Source of the DNA: an uncultured Angelakisella sp.
Lineage (GTDB): Bacteria > Bacillota > Clostridia > Oscillospirales > Ruminococcaceae
DNA length: 31,015 nucleotides
NCBI GenBank assembly: GCA_910585525.1
Contig: CAJUFR010000024.1
Location: forward strand, 1 to 31,015
Reading direction: 5' to 3'
Of this stretch, positions 15,743 through 23,374 are shown in pieces. The translations under genes were made by a program, and so were the position numbers. Position 1 is the stretch's first letter; every line of letters begins with the position of its first letter. The notes under the pieces are model-generated. The model did no database searches. It was not told where the DNA came from and saw only the letters and a list, made by a program, of their open reading frames with translations.

Positions 15743-17083
15743 TTAAAAATAAGGTCCGGTCAGGTCCTCCCGGTACAGGCATCGGGGCACCATCTCCGCC
15801 ACCCGCCAGCCGTCGGGGCTGTTTACCAGGTGGATGGCGCTCTCGTTGTAACGGAAGGGGGTCTGGTGCTGGTCCATCCAGTCCGTCAGTTCGTCCCAGT
15901 CGGCGTTGTCCATGCCCTGGAGGATATCCTCATCGGCGAAGAATACCCGGCGGGTGATCCAGATATCCTTCTCCTCCCGGCGGACGAAGAACCGATCCTG
16001 GTCCCCCAGGTAGAAGAGGTTGCGGTAGTCCATCCCCCCGGGCCGGTAGTAAAGCTCCCCGTCGTGGTCCACGGCGTGGGGGGTGCCATCCCAGGCGGTG
16101 TTGACCTGCTGGAAAAATTCCGGGGTAAAGACCGACAGCATAGCCGACTGGAAGTCGTTCCAGTCCTTGTAGCGGGCGCCGGAGTTGTGCAGGTACGGGG
16201 TCCCGTCTATCTCCAGGATGACACCGTCCCCGCCGCTGGGGTCGATCTGATCCCCGGGGCAGGTCTCGAACAGGCTGGTGATCTCCCATCCCCGCTCCAC
16301 CAGTTCCTTCTGCTCTTTGGGTAGGTCCACGTCCGCCCACAGGTCGCCGTCGGCGGGGATGCCCTGGGGGAAGAAGCTCCAGCTGATGTACCGCCAGCCG
16401 CCGTCCCGCAGCAGCCGGACCCGCAGTTCCCCGTGGGTGGTGCCGCTGGAACAGGTGGAGGTGAGGTCGATATCCAGCACCCGCTCCCGCTGGCGGTAGG
16501 TGTAGGTGATCTCCGGCTTCTCCCCGATGCCGGGGGCGAAGCCTTCGACCCAGTAGCCGCCCATCTCTGAGCGGTACACATCCCCCTCCTGGCGCAGCTG
16601 GGTCTTTCCCAGCTGGAAGTAGGTCATCACCCGCTCCTCGAACAGGTCCTGGGGGTAGAACCAGCCCCAGCCCCCAGTGGCGGGGTGGGTGTAGTGCTCC
16701 TTTTTATAGGCGAAGTCCTCCTCAAAGGTGGTGGAAAGAAACCAGTAGTAAAACTCCTCGATGGTAAGGTCCCAGGGGTCGGTCCAGCTGCCGGTCCGGG
16801 AGAACAGGCTGGGTATGGTGGGCACCAGCCTGGTGACGCCGTCCGGGCCGGTGGTTTCCTCGGCGCCGTAGGTCTTGATGATCTCCCGGACCAGGGCGTC
16901 ATCCGCCTGGGGGTAGTGCTGTTCATCGGGCGGCTCCGGGGCAGGGGTGGCCGGGGCGGAGGTCTCGGGTGCAGAGGCCGGGGCCTCCGGCACGGGGGCG
17001 GAGGTCACCGGGGCCGGGGTCTTTCCGCCGCAGGCGGATAGGGCCAGCAGCAGGGCCAGCAGGACGGGGAACAGTGGTTTCAT
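15743..17083 (-). CDS. Hypothetical lipoprotein, paralogue of the neighbouring upstream gene
   Basis: This 446-residue lipoprotein has signal peptide residues 1-17 and lipobox LSAC (Cys18). A Pro/Ala/Thr/Ser-rich linker runs to about residue 55, then a Trp/Tyr/Phe-rich soluble body. It shares with the upstream paralogue (17120-18409) the block ALVREIIKTYGAEETTG followed by DGVT-LVPT, and the segments FYYWFLSTTFEED / YFSWFLSTTFDED and FYPQDLFEERV / FFPQDLFEERV. I recognise no named domain. The start at ATG 17083 has AAGGAG 11 nt upstream. It lies between its paralogue (36-nt gap) and the VanW gene (16-nt gap), so all three probably form one transcript. The function is unknown; an envelope-surface role is likely from the lipobox. 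Confidence 0.82.
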   Translation of the reverse strand: MKPLFPVLLALLLALSACGGKTPAPVTSAPVPEAPASAPETSAPATPAPEPPDEQHYPQADDALVREIIKTYGAEETTGPDGVTRLVPTIPSLFSRTGSWTDPWDLTIEEFYYWFLSTTFEEDFAYKKEHYTHPATGGWGWFYPQDLFEERVMTYFQLGKTQLRQEGDVYRSEMGGYWVEGFAPGIGEKPEITYTYRQRERVLDIDLTSTCSSGTTHGELRVRLLRDGGWRYISWSFFPQGIPADGDLWADVDLPKEQKELVERGWEITSLFETCPGDQIDPSGGDGVILEIDGTPYLHNSGARYKDWNDFQSAMLSVFTPEFFQQVNTAWDGTPHAVDHDGELYYRPGGMDYRNLFYLGDQDRFFVRREEKDIWITRRVFFADEDILQGMDNADWDELTDWMDQHQTPFRYNESAIHLVNSPDGWRVAEMVPRCLYREDLTGPYF

Positions 17084-17119
17084 GGCGGGTCACGCTCCTT
17101 TCCGGCGGGGTTTTCCAAC

Positions 17120-18409
17120 TCAGTTGGGCAGGGTCAGTTTCGACACCCGCCAACCGTCGGGGGTGTTTACCAGGGTGATGGCGGTTTCCTTGAAGTAGGT
17201 GGGGGTGGCGTTTTCCGGGTCCATGGCCGCTTCGTCGGCATAGTAGGAATAGCGGTGGATAAAGACAGGATCCTGATTGGGGGCGGCCTCGAACCGGTCC
17301 CAAAGGTAGTAGAGGTTGGTGCCCCGGGCCCCGTCAAGGAAGTACAGTTCCCCGTCCGCTTGGGCAAAGGTCTTGTACCGGTTCAGCTGCTGGAACAGCT
17401 CCGGGGTCACCACCGAGGTCATATCGGCGTAAAAGTCGTCCCACCCCTGGTACCGGTCCCCCTGGTACCGGACATAGGTCATGCCGTCGATCTCCTTGGT
17501 GTTGTCGGTGTAGGTGTACTCGGCCCCCTCCATGATGGCAGAGGTGTTTACCCGGAACATCCGAACGATCTTCTCCGCCTGCTCCACCAGGGCCTTCTGC
17601 TCCTGGGGAAGGTCCAGGTCCGCCCAGCTGCTGCCCCGGGGGGTCAGGGGGTCGGGGCGGTACTGCCAGCCCAGGTACTGCCAGCCGCCGTCCCCGGTAA
17701 GCTGCACCATCAGCCGCCCCGGGGCCGGGTCGCTGTATTCATATTGAAGGGTAAGGTCGATGACCAGGGTGCTGTACTCCATGCTGTGGGTGTAGGTGAT
17801 CTCCGGTGTTTCTCCCCGGCCGCCGCCCCCGCCCAGCCAGTAGCCCTGGAGTTCCGGGTCGTAGCAGTAGCTGTCGCCACGCAGGTGTTCGGTAGAGACC
17901 TGGAAATACTTCTGCACCCGTTCCTCAAAGAGGTCCTGGGGGAAGAACCAGCCGTAGCCGTCCCCCAGGGGGTGGGCGTAGTGCTCCTCCTTGTAGGCCG
18001 GGTCCTCGTCGAAGGTGGTGGAGAGGAACCAGCTGAAGTAATCGGTGGCGGAAAGTTCCTCCCCGTAGTCCCAGCTGCTTTGACGGTAGAACAGGCTGAC
18101 GGCGGTGGGCACCAGCTTGGTGACGCCGTCCTGGCCGGTGGTCTCCTCGGCGCCGTAGGTCTTGATGATCTCCCGGACCAGGGCGTCACCGGTGAGGGGG
18201 GCGTCCTCCCCGTCGGGCTGGGAAGCGTCAGGCTGGGAGGAGGTCTCCTCCGGTCCTGGTCCCGGCTGCGGCTCGGAGGAAGGGGACCGCGCCTCCAGGG
18301 AGGAGGAGGGGGAGGCCTGGGAGGAGGGACGGGCCTTTTCGTCCTCCCCGCAGGCGGCCAGGGGCAGCAGCAGGGCAAAGATCAGCAGAAAAGCAAATAT
18401 CCGTTTCAT
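17120..18409 (-). CDS. Hypothetical lipoprotein, first gene of a paralogous pair
   Basis: This 429-residue lipoprotein has signal peptide residues 1-19 and lipobox LAAC (Cys20), a Ser/Pro/Glu-rich linker to about residue 70, and a soluble body homologous to the next gene. The frame stays open upstream to at least 18637, but I start at ATG 18409. There the signal peptide begins correctly, and AAAGGAG (18429-18423) lies 13 nt upstream, slightly far. The upstream open stretch runs through a 190-bp palindromic element and is leader, not protein. A glycine-rich turn (GGGGGRGE) interrupts the body near the middle. It is transcribed from the promoter at 18661-18689. Confidence 0.82.
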   Translation of the reverse strand: MKRIFAFLLIFALLLPLAACGEDEKARPSSQASPSSSLEARSPSSEPQPGPGPEETSSQPDASQPDGEDAPLTGDALVREIIKTYGAEETTGQDGVTKLVPTAVSLFYRQSSWDYGEELSATDYFSWFLSTTFDEDPAYKEEHYAHPLGDGYGWFFPQDLFEERVQKYFQVSTEHLRGDSYCYDPELQGYWLGGGGGRGETPEITYTHSMEYSTLVIDLTLQYEYSDPAPGRLMVQLTGDGGWQYLGWQYRPDPLTPRGSSWADLDLPQEQKALVEQAEKIVRMFRVNTSAIMEGAEYTYTDNTKEIDGMTYVRYQGDRYQGWDDFYADMTSVVTPELFQQLNRYKTFAQADGELYFLDGARGTNLYYLWDRFEAAPNQDPVFIHRYSYYADEAAMDPENATPTYFKETAITLVNTPDGWRVSKLTLPN

Positions 18410-18469
18410 CGTGTCGTCATGTCTCCTTTCGGGCGGGTGCAAAGGGGAGGACCTTTCTCCCTTTCTCTT

Positions 18470-18659
18470 AGAAGCTGTCCCAATAGCCGCCGCACGCATC
18501 TTGACGGCAAATTTTCCGCCTGCCTTTGCCAAAAAACCTTGAAATACATACAGTATTCGGCGTAGCCGACGTGCCCGTAAGGGCTCTGCGCTTTTTTGGC
18601 GTCGGCATACGAAAAATTTGCTCGCCGATCTGCGCACTTCGACTATTGGTACACCTTCT
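18470..18659. repeat. 190-bp near-complete palindrome (MITE-like element or structured leader RNA)
   Basis: The outer arms 18470-18489 and 18640-18659 are inverted repeats matching at 17 of 20 positions. The inner arms 18507-18538 and 18590-18621 match at 25 of 32 positions. The linking stretches between them are also partly complementary, so the whole segment folds back on itself. The central loop (18539-18589) holds two small hairpins: TCGGC/GCCGA at 18557-18569 and GCCC/GGGC at 18573-18584. No target-site duplication is obvious. A minus-strand promoter places its predicted start (about 18654) inside the right-hand arm, so nearly the whole element is transcribed as the 5' leader of the lipoprotein operon. 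Confidence 0.8.
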
Positions 18660-18660
18660 C

Positions 18661-18689
18661 ATTATATAGTAACGATGAGGAAGTTGCAA
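18661..18689 (-). promoter_or_regulatory. Promoter of the lipoprotein-lipoprotein-VanW operon
   Basis: On the minus strand, TTGCAA (18689-18684) and a perfect TATAAT (18666-18661) are separated by 17 bp. The start would be near 18654, inside the right arm of the 190-bp palindrome, leaving a leader of about 245 nt before ATG 18409. Confidence 0.8.
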
Positions 18690-18764
18690 TTATTGCAGGG
18701 AAAAGAGAAAAACCTGACGAAACTTTTTTCGACGAAATAGGACCGGATTCGTGAAAACTGTCAT

Positions 18765-18794
18765 AAAAAGGAAAAGGCCCGGCAGTTCCGGGCC
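18765..18794 (-). terminator. Intrinsic terminator of the queT-like gene
   Basis: On the minus strand, GGCCCGG (18794-18788) pairs with CCGGGCC (18782-18776) around a 5-nt loop. It is followed by the U-rich tract TTTTCCTTTTT. It lies 34 nt after the queT stop. Confidence 0.88.
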
Positions 18795-18827
18795 TCCTTG
18801 CGGATGAAAGGGACAAGAATAAGTATA

Positions 18828-19352
18828 TTACAGTTCCCGGAACAGCCGGTCCAGGCCGGTACGCTCCAGCAGGGACACCAGCAGCAGGCCCAGCACCAGG
18901 CAGGCGGCGGCCTCCCCCAGCCCCACCCCGATGGCGGAGGTGACAAAGCCGGTCCAGGAGGGGGCGTCCAGGAAGAAAGCGTTGATCTCCCACCCGATGA
19001 TAATGGTGTTGCAGACCACCGGGGCCAGGGCGGAGAGGACCGGCAGGCCCTTTACCCGGACCCCCCGGAACAGCCAGGTGAGGACGCACCCCAGCAGGGT
19101 GGCCAGGGTGCCGAAGAGGATGTCCTGGGGGAAGGTGGCCCCCATCAGGAAGCCGATGAGGTTGGTGATGAGGCACCCCAGGGTGACCCCGATCCCCGCC
19201 ACCGGGGAGAATACCGGCAGGAGGGTAAGGGCCTCCGAGAAGCGGAACTGTACCGGCCCGAAGGACGCCATAGGCAGGACAAGGGCCAGCACGGCGTAAA
19301 CAGCGGCCAGCAGGGCGCCGACCACCATGCGTTTGAGTTTGCGGTTTTCCAT
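18828..19352 (-). CDS. queT: QueT family queuosine-precursor transporter (ECF S component)
   Basis: This 174-residue hydrophobic protein has about five to six membrane helices. The family-diagnostic segment is FGPVQFRFSEALTLLPVF (about residues 31-48), and a conserved NLIGFLMGATFPQDILFGT region follows. QueT proteins are substrate-specificity subunits that work with a shared ECF ATPase/transmembrane module to import a queuosine precursor (preQ0, preQ1 or a salvaged base). The shared module is not in this window. I start at ATG 19352, which has an AAGGAG site 9 nt upstream; the longer open frame to 19583 is leader. It is monocistronic, with its own promoter, structured leader and terminator. 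Confidence 0.88.
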   Translation of the reverse strand: MENRKLKRMVVGALLAAVYAVLALVLPMASFGPVQFRFSEALTLLPVFSPVAGIGVTLGCLITNLIGFLMGATFPQDILFGTLATLLGCVLTWLFRGVRVKGLPVLSALAPVVCNTIIIGWEINAFFLDAPSWTGFVTSAIGVGLGEAAACLVLGLLLVSLLERTGLDRLFREL

Positions 19353-19375
19353 GATTCGATCTCCTTCTTTTTGTA

Positions 19376-19437
19376 GAGCCTGGGGGACCCGCCCCCGGCT
19401 CCTAGATTTGTTTAACGTCAGGAATTTTCGACTGACG
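19376..19437 (-). promoter_or_regulatory. Structured 5' leader of queT (possible riboswitch, class not recognised)
   Basis: The minus-strand leader (about 19479 to 19353) contains a stem CGTCAG/CTGACG (19437-19432 with 19421-19416) and an A-rich connector. A stronger stem then pairs GAGCC-GGGGG with CCCCC-GGCTC (19401-19392 with 19386-19376, one bulge), ending 10 nt before the Shine-Dalgarno. queT genes are often controlled by preQ1 riboswitches, but I do not see the preQ1-I or preQ1-II consensus. A class III or unrelated element remains open. Confidence 0.4.
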
Positions 19438-19485
19438 GCGGGAAGAAGCGTCCATCCGCAAGGCGCCGCTCCCGGGGCAGGAGGT

Positions 19486-19494
19486 ATTATAGCA
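19486..19494 (-). promoter_or_regulatory. Extended -10 promoter of queT
   Basis: TGCTATAAT on the minus strand (19494-19486) is a perfect -10 with the TGn extension. The -35 position (about 19514-19509) is weak, as is common for extended -10 promoters. The start would be near 19479. Confidence 0.7.
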
Positions 19495-19586
19495 TGTTTG
19501 GCGGCGGGACGCCAGGGGGGAAGGCGAAAAAGCCCCTCCCCCCGTGAACATTTTGTAAAACCATCCCCAAAACCTCGCTCCACCTA

Positions 19587-19615
19587 TGGAAATCCCAACT
19601 AAAGCTGTGTATAAT
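19587..19615 (+). promoter_or_regulatory. Promoter of the yfmF-yfmH-lgt-folD operon
   Basis: TGGAAA (19587-19592) and TATAAT (19610-19615) are separated by 17 bp. The start would be near 19622. The leader contains a small GCCCC/GGGGC hairpin (19635-19648) before ATG 19680. Confidence 0.72.
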
Positions 19616-19679
19616 AAAAAGGATCATGCGCCACGCCCCCAATGGGGCAAAAAATCCATCTATGACAGGGAGAGAGCAA

Positions 19680-20990
19680 ATGGATAAGGACCTGCACCGG
19701 GCCAGGCTGGCGGAGGGCGTCTACTTCTCCAGCATCCAGGACCGGAAGTTCAAGCATAACTGTATCAGCGTCAACCTCATCACCCCCCTGGAGGAGGAGA
19801 CCGTCACCACCAACGCCATCCTCCCCTACCTGCTGCGCCGGGGCAGCAAGAAGTGCCCCGACCCCACCCAGCTGGAGCGCACCCTCTGCGAACTGTACGG
19901 CGCCTCCCTGGGGGCCGACACCGGCAAGTCCGGGGAGCGGCAGATCCTCAGCTGCTCCATCGTGGGCATCGACGACCGCTTCGCCCTGGAGGGGGAGAGC
20001 GTCTCCGCCGGGTGCGCCCGGCTGCTGGGGGAGATCGTGCTGGAGCCCAACATCACCGGCGGGGCCTTCCCGGAGGAGGACTTCCGGCTGGAGCGCCAGA
20101 ACCTCATCGACACCATCCAGGCGGATATCAACGACAAGCGGGCCTACACCGTCAGCCAGTGCAAGGCGCTGATGTGTGAAGGCCACCGCCTTGCCATCCC
20201 CAAATACGGCTGGGTGGAGAAGGCGGAGCAGCTGACCCCCCAGATGGCGGCGGAGCAGTACCGGCGGCTCATCGACACCGCCCAGGTGGAGATCATCTTC
20301 ATCGGCTGCGGCTCCCCCGACGGGGCCCGGGAGGAGTTCGCCCGGCTGTTCGCCGCCCTGGAGCGCCACCCCGCCCCCTTTGCCCCCGAACCGGTGGTGG
20401 AGACCGCCGGGGCGGTGAAGGAAAAGACGGTGGAGATGGAGATCGCCCAGTCCAAGATGGCCATGGGCTTCCGCACCGGCAGCATCCCGGACAAGGCCGC
20501 CATGGACGCTGTCAAGCTGATGGCCTTCCTCTACGGCGGCACCCCCTTTTCCCGGCTGTTCGTCCACGTCCGGGAGGAAAAGAGCCTCTGCTACTACTGT
20601 GCCGCCCGGTTCGACCAGGTCACCGGTATCCTGATGGTGGACATCGGGGTGGAGCGGGATGACCAGCCCGCCGCCCGGGCCGCCATCCTGGAGCAGCTGG
20701 CGGCGGTGGCGGCGGGGGATTTCTCCGACGAGGAGCTGGCCTCCGCCCGGCTGTCCTACATCAATTCCCTGCGGTCGGTGCCGGACGGGCTTTCCGCCCA
20801 GGAAAGCTGGTACCTGGGCCAGATACTCCGGGGCACCCAGTTCACCCCGGAGGAAGAGGTGGAGGCCATCGCCCGGGTGGACCGGGAGGCGGTCATCGCC
20901 GCCGCCAACCAGGTGACGCTGGACACCGTCTACTTCCTGGCCGCCAAGCCGGGGGAGAACAAGGAAAAGGAGGAAGGGCAGCATGAATAA
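19680..20990 (+). CDS. yfmF: M16 peptidase-like protein YfmF (EF-P modification-associated type)
   Basis: This 436-residue protein has the M16 (insulinase/processing peptidase) fold but no HxxEH zinc motif in its N-terminal domain, as in YfmF-type non-catalytic partners. Recognisable segments are FKHNCISVNLITPL, LPYLLRRGSKKCPDPTQL, ELYGASLGADTGKSG and, in the second half, GGTPFSRLFVHVREEKSLCYYC. In Bacillus the yfmF/yfmH pair is annotated as associated with 5-aminopentanol modification of elongation factor P. The biochemical step is not evident from sequence. I start at ATG 19680, with GGGAGAG 5 nt upstream. It overlaps the next gene by 8 nt and probably pairs with it as a heterodimer. Confidence 0.9.
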   Translation: MDKDLHRARLAEGVYFSSIQDRKFKHNCISVNLITPLEEETVTTNAILPYLLRRGSKKCPDPTQLERTLCELYGASLGADTGKSGERQILSCSIVGIDDRFALEGESVSAGCARLLGEIVLEPNITGGAFPEEDFRLERQNLIDTIQADINDKRAYTVSQCKALMCEGHRLAIPKYGWVEKAEQLTPQMAAEQYRRLIDTAQVEIIFIGCGSPDGAREEFARLFAALERHPAPFAPEPVVETAGAVKEKTVEMEIAQSKMAMGFRTGSIPDKAAMDAVKLMAFLYGGTPFSRLFVHVREEKSLCYYCAARFDQVTGILMVDIGVERDDQPAARAAILEQLAAVAAGDFSDEELASARLSYINSLRSVPDGLSAQESWYLGQILRGTQFTPEEEVEAIARVDREAVIAAANQVTLDTVYFLAAKPGENKEKEEGQHE

Positions 20991-22260
20991 GACCGTGGTA
21001 TCCTCCCCCGCCCTGGGGGAACAGTTCCTGCGGGTGGAGCACCCCTCGGGGCTCACCATCCTCCTCTGCCCCATGGAGGGCTTTTCCACCGCCTACGCCA
21101 TGTTCGCCGCCAAGGTGGGCAGCATCGACACCACCTTCAAGACCCAGCACGAGGAGGACTTTGTGGAGGTCCCCGCCGGCATCGCCCACTTTTTGGAGCA
21201 CAAGATGTTCGAGTGCGAGGACGGGGACGCCTTTGCCAAGTACGCCAAGACCGGGGCCTCCGCCAACGCCTTCACCTCCTTCGACCGCACCGCCTACCTC
21301 TTCAGCTGCACCGACCACTTTAAGGAGTCGCTGGAGATACTGCTGGACTTTGTCTCCCGCCCCTACTTCACCCCGGAGACGGTGCAGAAGGAGCAGGGCA
21401 TCATCGGCCAGGAGATCAGGATGTACGACGACGACCCGGGCTGGCGGTCCCTTTTCAACCTGCTGGGGGCGCTGTACCACAACAACCCGGTGAAGCTGGA
21501 CATCGCCGGGACCACCGAGTCCATCGCCCAGATATCCTCCGACCTGCTGTACCGCTGCTACCACACCTTCTACAGCCTGGGGAACATGGTGCTGACGGTG
21601 GCGGGCAACTTCCAGCCGGAGGTGGTGCTGGAGGCCGCCGGCCGAATCCTGAAGAAGGGGGAGGATATCCGCATCCAGTGGCGGAAAGCGGAGGAGCCCC
21701 GGGAGATCACCGCCCCCTATGTGGAGCAGTCCCTTTCGGTCTCCACCCCCCTGTTCCAGATGGGCTTCAAGGGCCCGGCGGGGGACAGCCGGGAGAACCT
21801 CCGCCGCCAGGTGGCGGACGAGATCCTGCTGGAGGTCCTCTGCGGGGAGAGCAGCCCTCTTTACCGGACCCTCTACGACAGCGGGCTCATCAACGGCACC
21901 TTTGAATACGAGGTGCTGGCGGGCCGGGATTACCTCTGCTGCATGTACGGCGGGGAGAGCCGGGAGCCGAAAAAGGTCTACGAGGCCATCTGCCAGGAGG
22001 CCAAGCGGATGGCGGCGGAGGGCATCGACCCCGAGGCGTTCCGCCGGTGCAAAAAGGCCACCTACGGCCGGTATATCGGCATGTTCAGCCGGGTGGATTC
22101 GGTGGCCAGCCTGATGGTGCTCTGCCACTTTGCCGGGCTGGACAGCATGTACGACCTGCTGGATATGGCAAAGGAACTGACCCTGGAGGACCTGGAGACC
22201 CGGCTGCGGGAGGACATGGACCCCCGGTACAGCGCCCTCTCGGTTGTAAACCCGGTTTAA
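20983..22260 (+). CDS. yfmH: M16 family zinc metallopeptidase YfmH
   Basis: This 425-residue M16 protease-like protein has an intact inverted zinc motif HFLEH (His69, Glu72, His73) in GIAHFLEHKMFE. The expected distal glutamate lies near residue 144 in IIGQEIRMYDDDP. The second half has the R/Y-containing substrate-binding domain typical of M16 proteins. It starts at ATG 20983 inside the end of yfmF (8-nt overlap), with a GGAAG-type site, so the two are translationally coupled. This agrees with a catalytic (YfmH) plus non-catalytic (YfmF) heterodimer. It is followed by lgt after 20 nt. Confidence 0.93.
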   Translation: MNKTVVSSPALGEQFLRVEHPSGLTILLCPMEGFSTAYAMFAAKVGSIDTTFKTQHEEDFVEVPAGIAHFLEHKMFECEDGDAFAKYAKTGASANAFTSFDRTAYLFSCTDHFKESLEILLDFVSRPYFTPETVQKEQGIIGQEIRMYDDDPGWRSLFNLLGALYHNNPVKLDIAGTTESIAQISSDLLYRCYHTFYSLGNMVLTVAGNFQPEVVLEAAGRILKKGEDIRIQWRKAEEPREITAPYVEQSLSVSTPLFQMGFKGPAGDSRENLRRQVADEILLEVLCGESSPLYRTLYDSGLINGTFEYEVLAGRDYLCCMYGGESREPKKVYEAICQEAKRMAAEGIDPEAFRRCKKATYGRYIGMFSRVDSVASLMVLCHFAGLDSMYDLLDMAKELTLEDLETRLREDMDPRYSALSVVNPV

Positions 22261-22280
22261 GAGAAAGGAAGTGTCCGAAC

Positions 22281-23372
22281 TTGACAGAGACAGTCGCCTT
22301 CCCCGGACTGGGCCTCAGCTTTGAGGTGAGCCGGGTGGCGTTTTCCATCGGCAGCTACAACATCTATTGGTACGGCATCACCTTCGCCCTGGGCTTTCTG
22401 GTGGGGATGCTCTACTTCCACCTCCGGGCCCGGAAGCTGGGCATCCACCCCATGGACGGCCTGGACGTCCTGCTTTGGGCGGTCATCGGCGGGGTGGTAG
22501 GGGCCCGGGCCTACTTCGTCATCTTCCAGTGGGAGATGTACCGGGACGACCCCATGAAGATCTTCGCCTTCCGGGAAGGGGGCCTTGCCATCTACGGCGG
22601 GGTCATCGGGGCGGTGGTGGTGGGCTGGATCGCCTGCAAGGTGAAAAAGACACCCTTCCTTCCCGTGCTGGACGGCGGCCTCACCGGGCTGCTGTTGGCC
22701 CAGGCGGTGGGCCGCTGGGGGAACTTCTTCAACAACGAGGCCTTTGGCTGCAACACCACCCAGCCCTGGGGGATGACCTCCGACACCATCAGCCGCTACC
22801 TCTTCAACATGGCGGATAAGCTGGCGGAGCAGGGGGTGATGGTGGACCCCACCGTGCCGGTGCACCCCACCTTCTTCTATGAATTCGTCTGGAACTTGGC
22901 GGGTTTCCTGCTGCTGGCCTTTGTCCTCACCCCCCGCCGGAAGTATGACGGCCAGGTGAGCCTGGGCTATATGGCCTGGTACGGCCTGGGGCGGTTCTTC
23001 ATCGAGGGGCTGCGCACCGACAGCCTGATGCTGGGCAGCTACCGGGTGAGCCAGCTGCTGGCCCTGGCCCTCTGCGTTGGGGCGCTGCTGCTGATGGCGG
23101 CGCTGCACTTCCGGTATAGGAGGTCCCCCGCCACCCTCTATGTGGACACCGACAGGAGCCGAGAGCGGATGGAACTGGTGGACCGGGAGATCGCGGCGGA
23201 GAAGAACAAGGGCAAGGGAACGGAGCCCCCGGCGGAGACCACCCAGGAGCCTGCCCCGGAGGGAACTGCCCAGGAAGAACCCGCCCCGGCAGAAAACGTG
23301 ACAGCGGAAGATGCCCCCGCCCCCCAGGCGGAGGAGGAGACAGCGGGGGAGAAGCCCCGGGAGGAGGAGTGA
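22281..23372 (+). CDS. lgt: Prolipoprotein diacylglyceryl transferase with acidic C-terminal extension
   Basis: This 363-residue polytopic membrane enzyme transfers a diacylglyceryl group from phosphatidylglycerol to the lipobox cysteine, the first step of lipoprotein maturation. The Lgt signature GRWGNFFNNEAFG (Arg144 onward) is present. Other conserved elements are the N-terminal YNIYWYG, FREGGLAIYGGVIG and YGLGRFFIEGLRTDSL. The start must be TTG 22281: it is the only start in frame after AAGGAAG, and it precedes the first conserved segment. The normal enzyme ends near residue 280. Here a hydrophilic tail of about 80 residues rich in Glu, Pro, Ala and Thr follows. The gene is co-transcribed with yfmFH and folD. 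Its substrates include the seven lipoproteins predicted in this window. Confidence 0.95.
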   Translation: MTETVAFPGLGLSFEVSRVAFSIGSYNIYWYGITFALGFLVGMLYFHLRARKLGIHPMDGLDVLLWAVIGGVVGARAYFVIFQWEMYRDDPMKIFAFREGGLAIYGGVIGAVVVGWIACKVKKTPFLPVLDGGLTGLLLAQAVGRWGNFFNNEAFGCNTTQPWGMTSDTISRYLFNMADKLAEQGVMVDPTVPVHPTFFYEFVWNLAGFLLLAFVLTPRRKYDGQVSLGYMAWYGLGRFFIEGLRTDSLMLGSYRVSQLLALALCVGALLLMAALHFRYRRSPATLYVDTDRSRERMELVDREIAAEKNKGKGTEPPAETTQEPAPEGTAQEEPAPAENVTAEDAPAPQAEEETAGEKPREEE

Positions 23373-23374
23373 AA

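Noticed and set aside
18410..18637. N-terminal extension of the first paralogous lipoprotein
   Set aside because: It would bury the signal peptide behind 76 Arg/Lys-rich residues encoded by a palindromic element, and a ribosome binding site exists just before ATG 18409.
18470..18659. CRISPR repeat or ordinary rho-independent terminator
   Set aside because: There is a single palindromic unit without spacers and without a terminal T-run, and it lies downstream of a promoter, not of a gene.
19353..19480. Firm call of a preQ1-I riboswitch
   Set aside because: The characteristic short hairpin and A-rich tail sequence were not found, so it is listed only as a structured leader.
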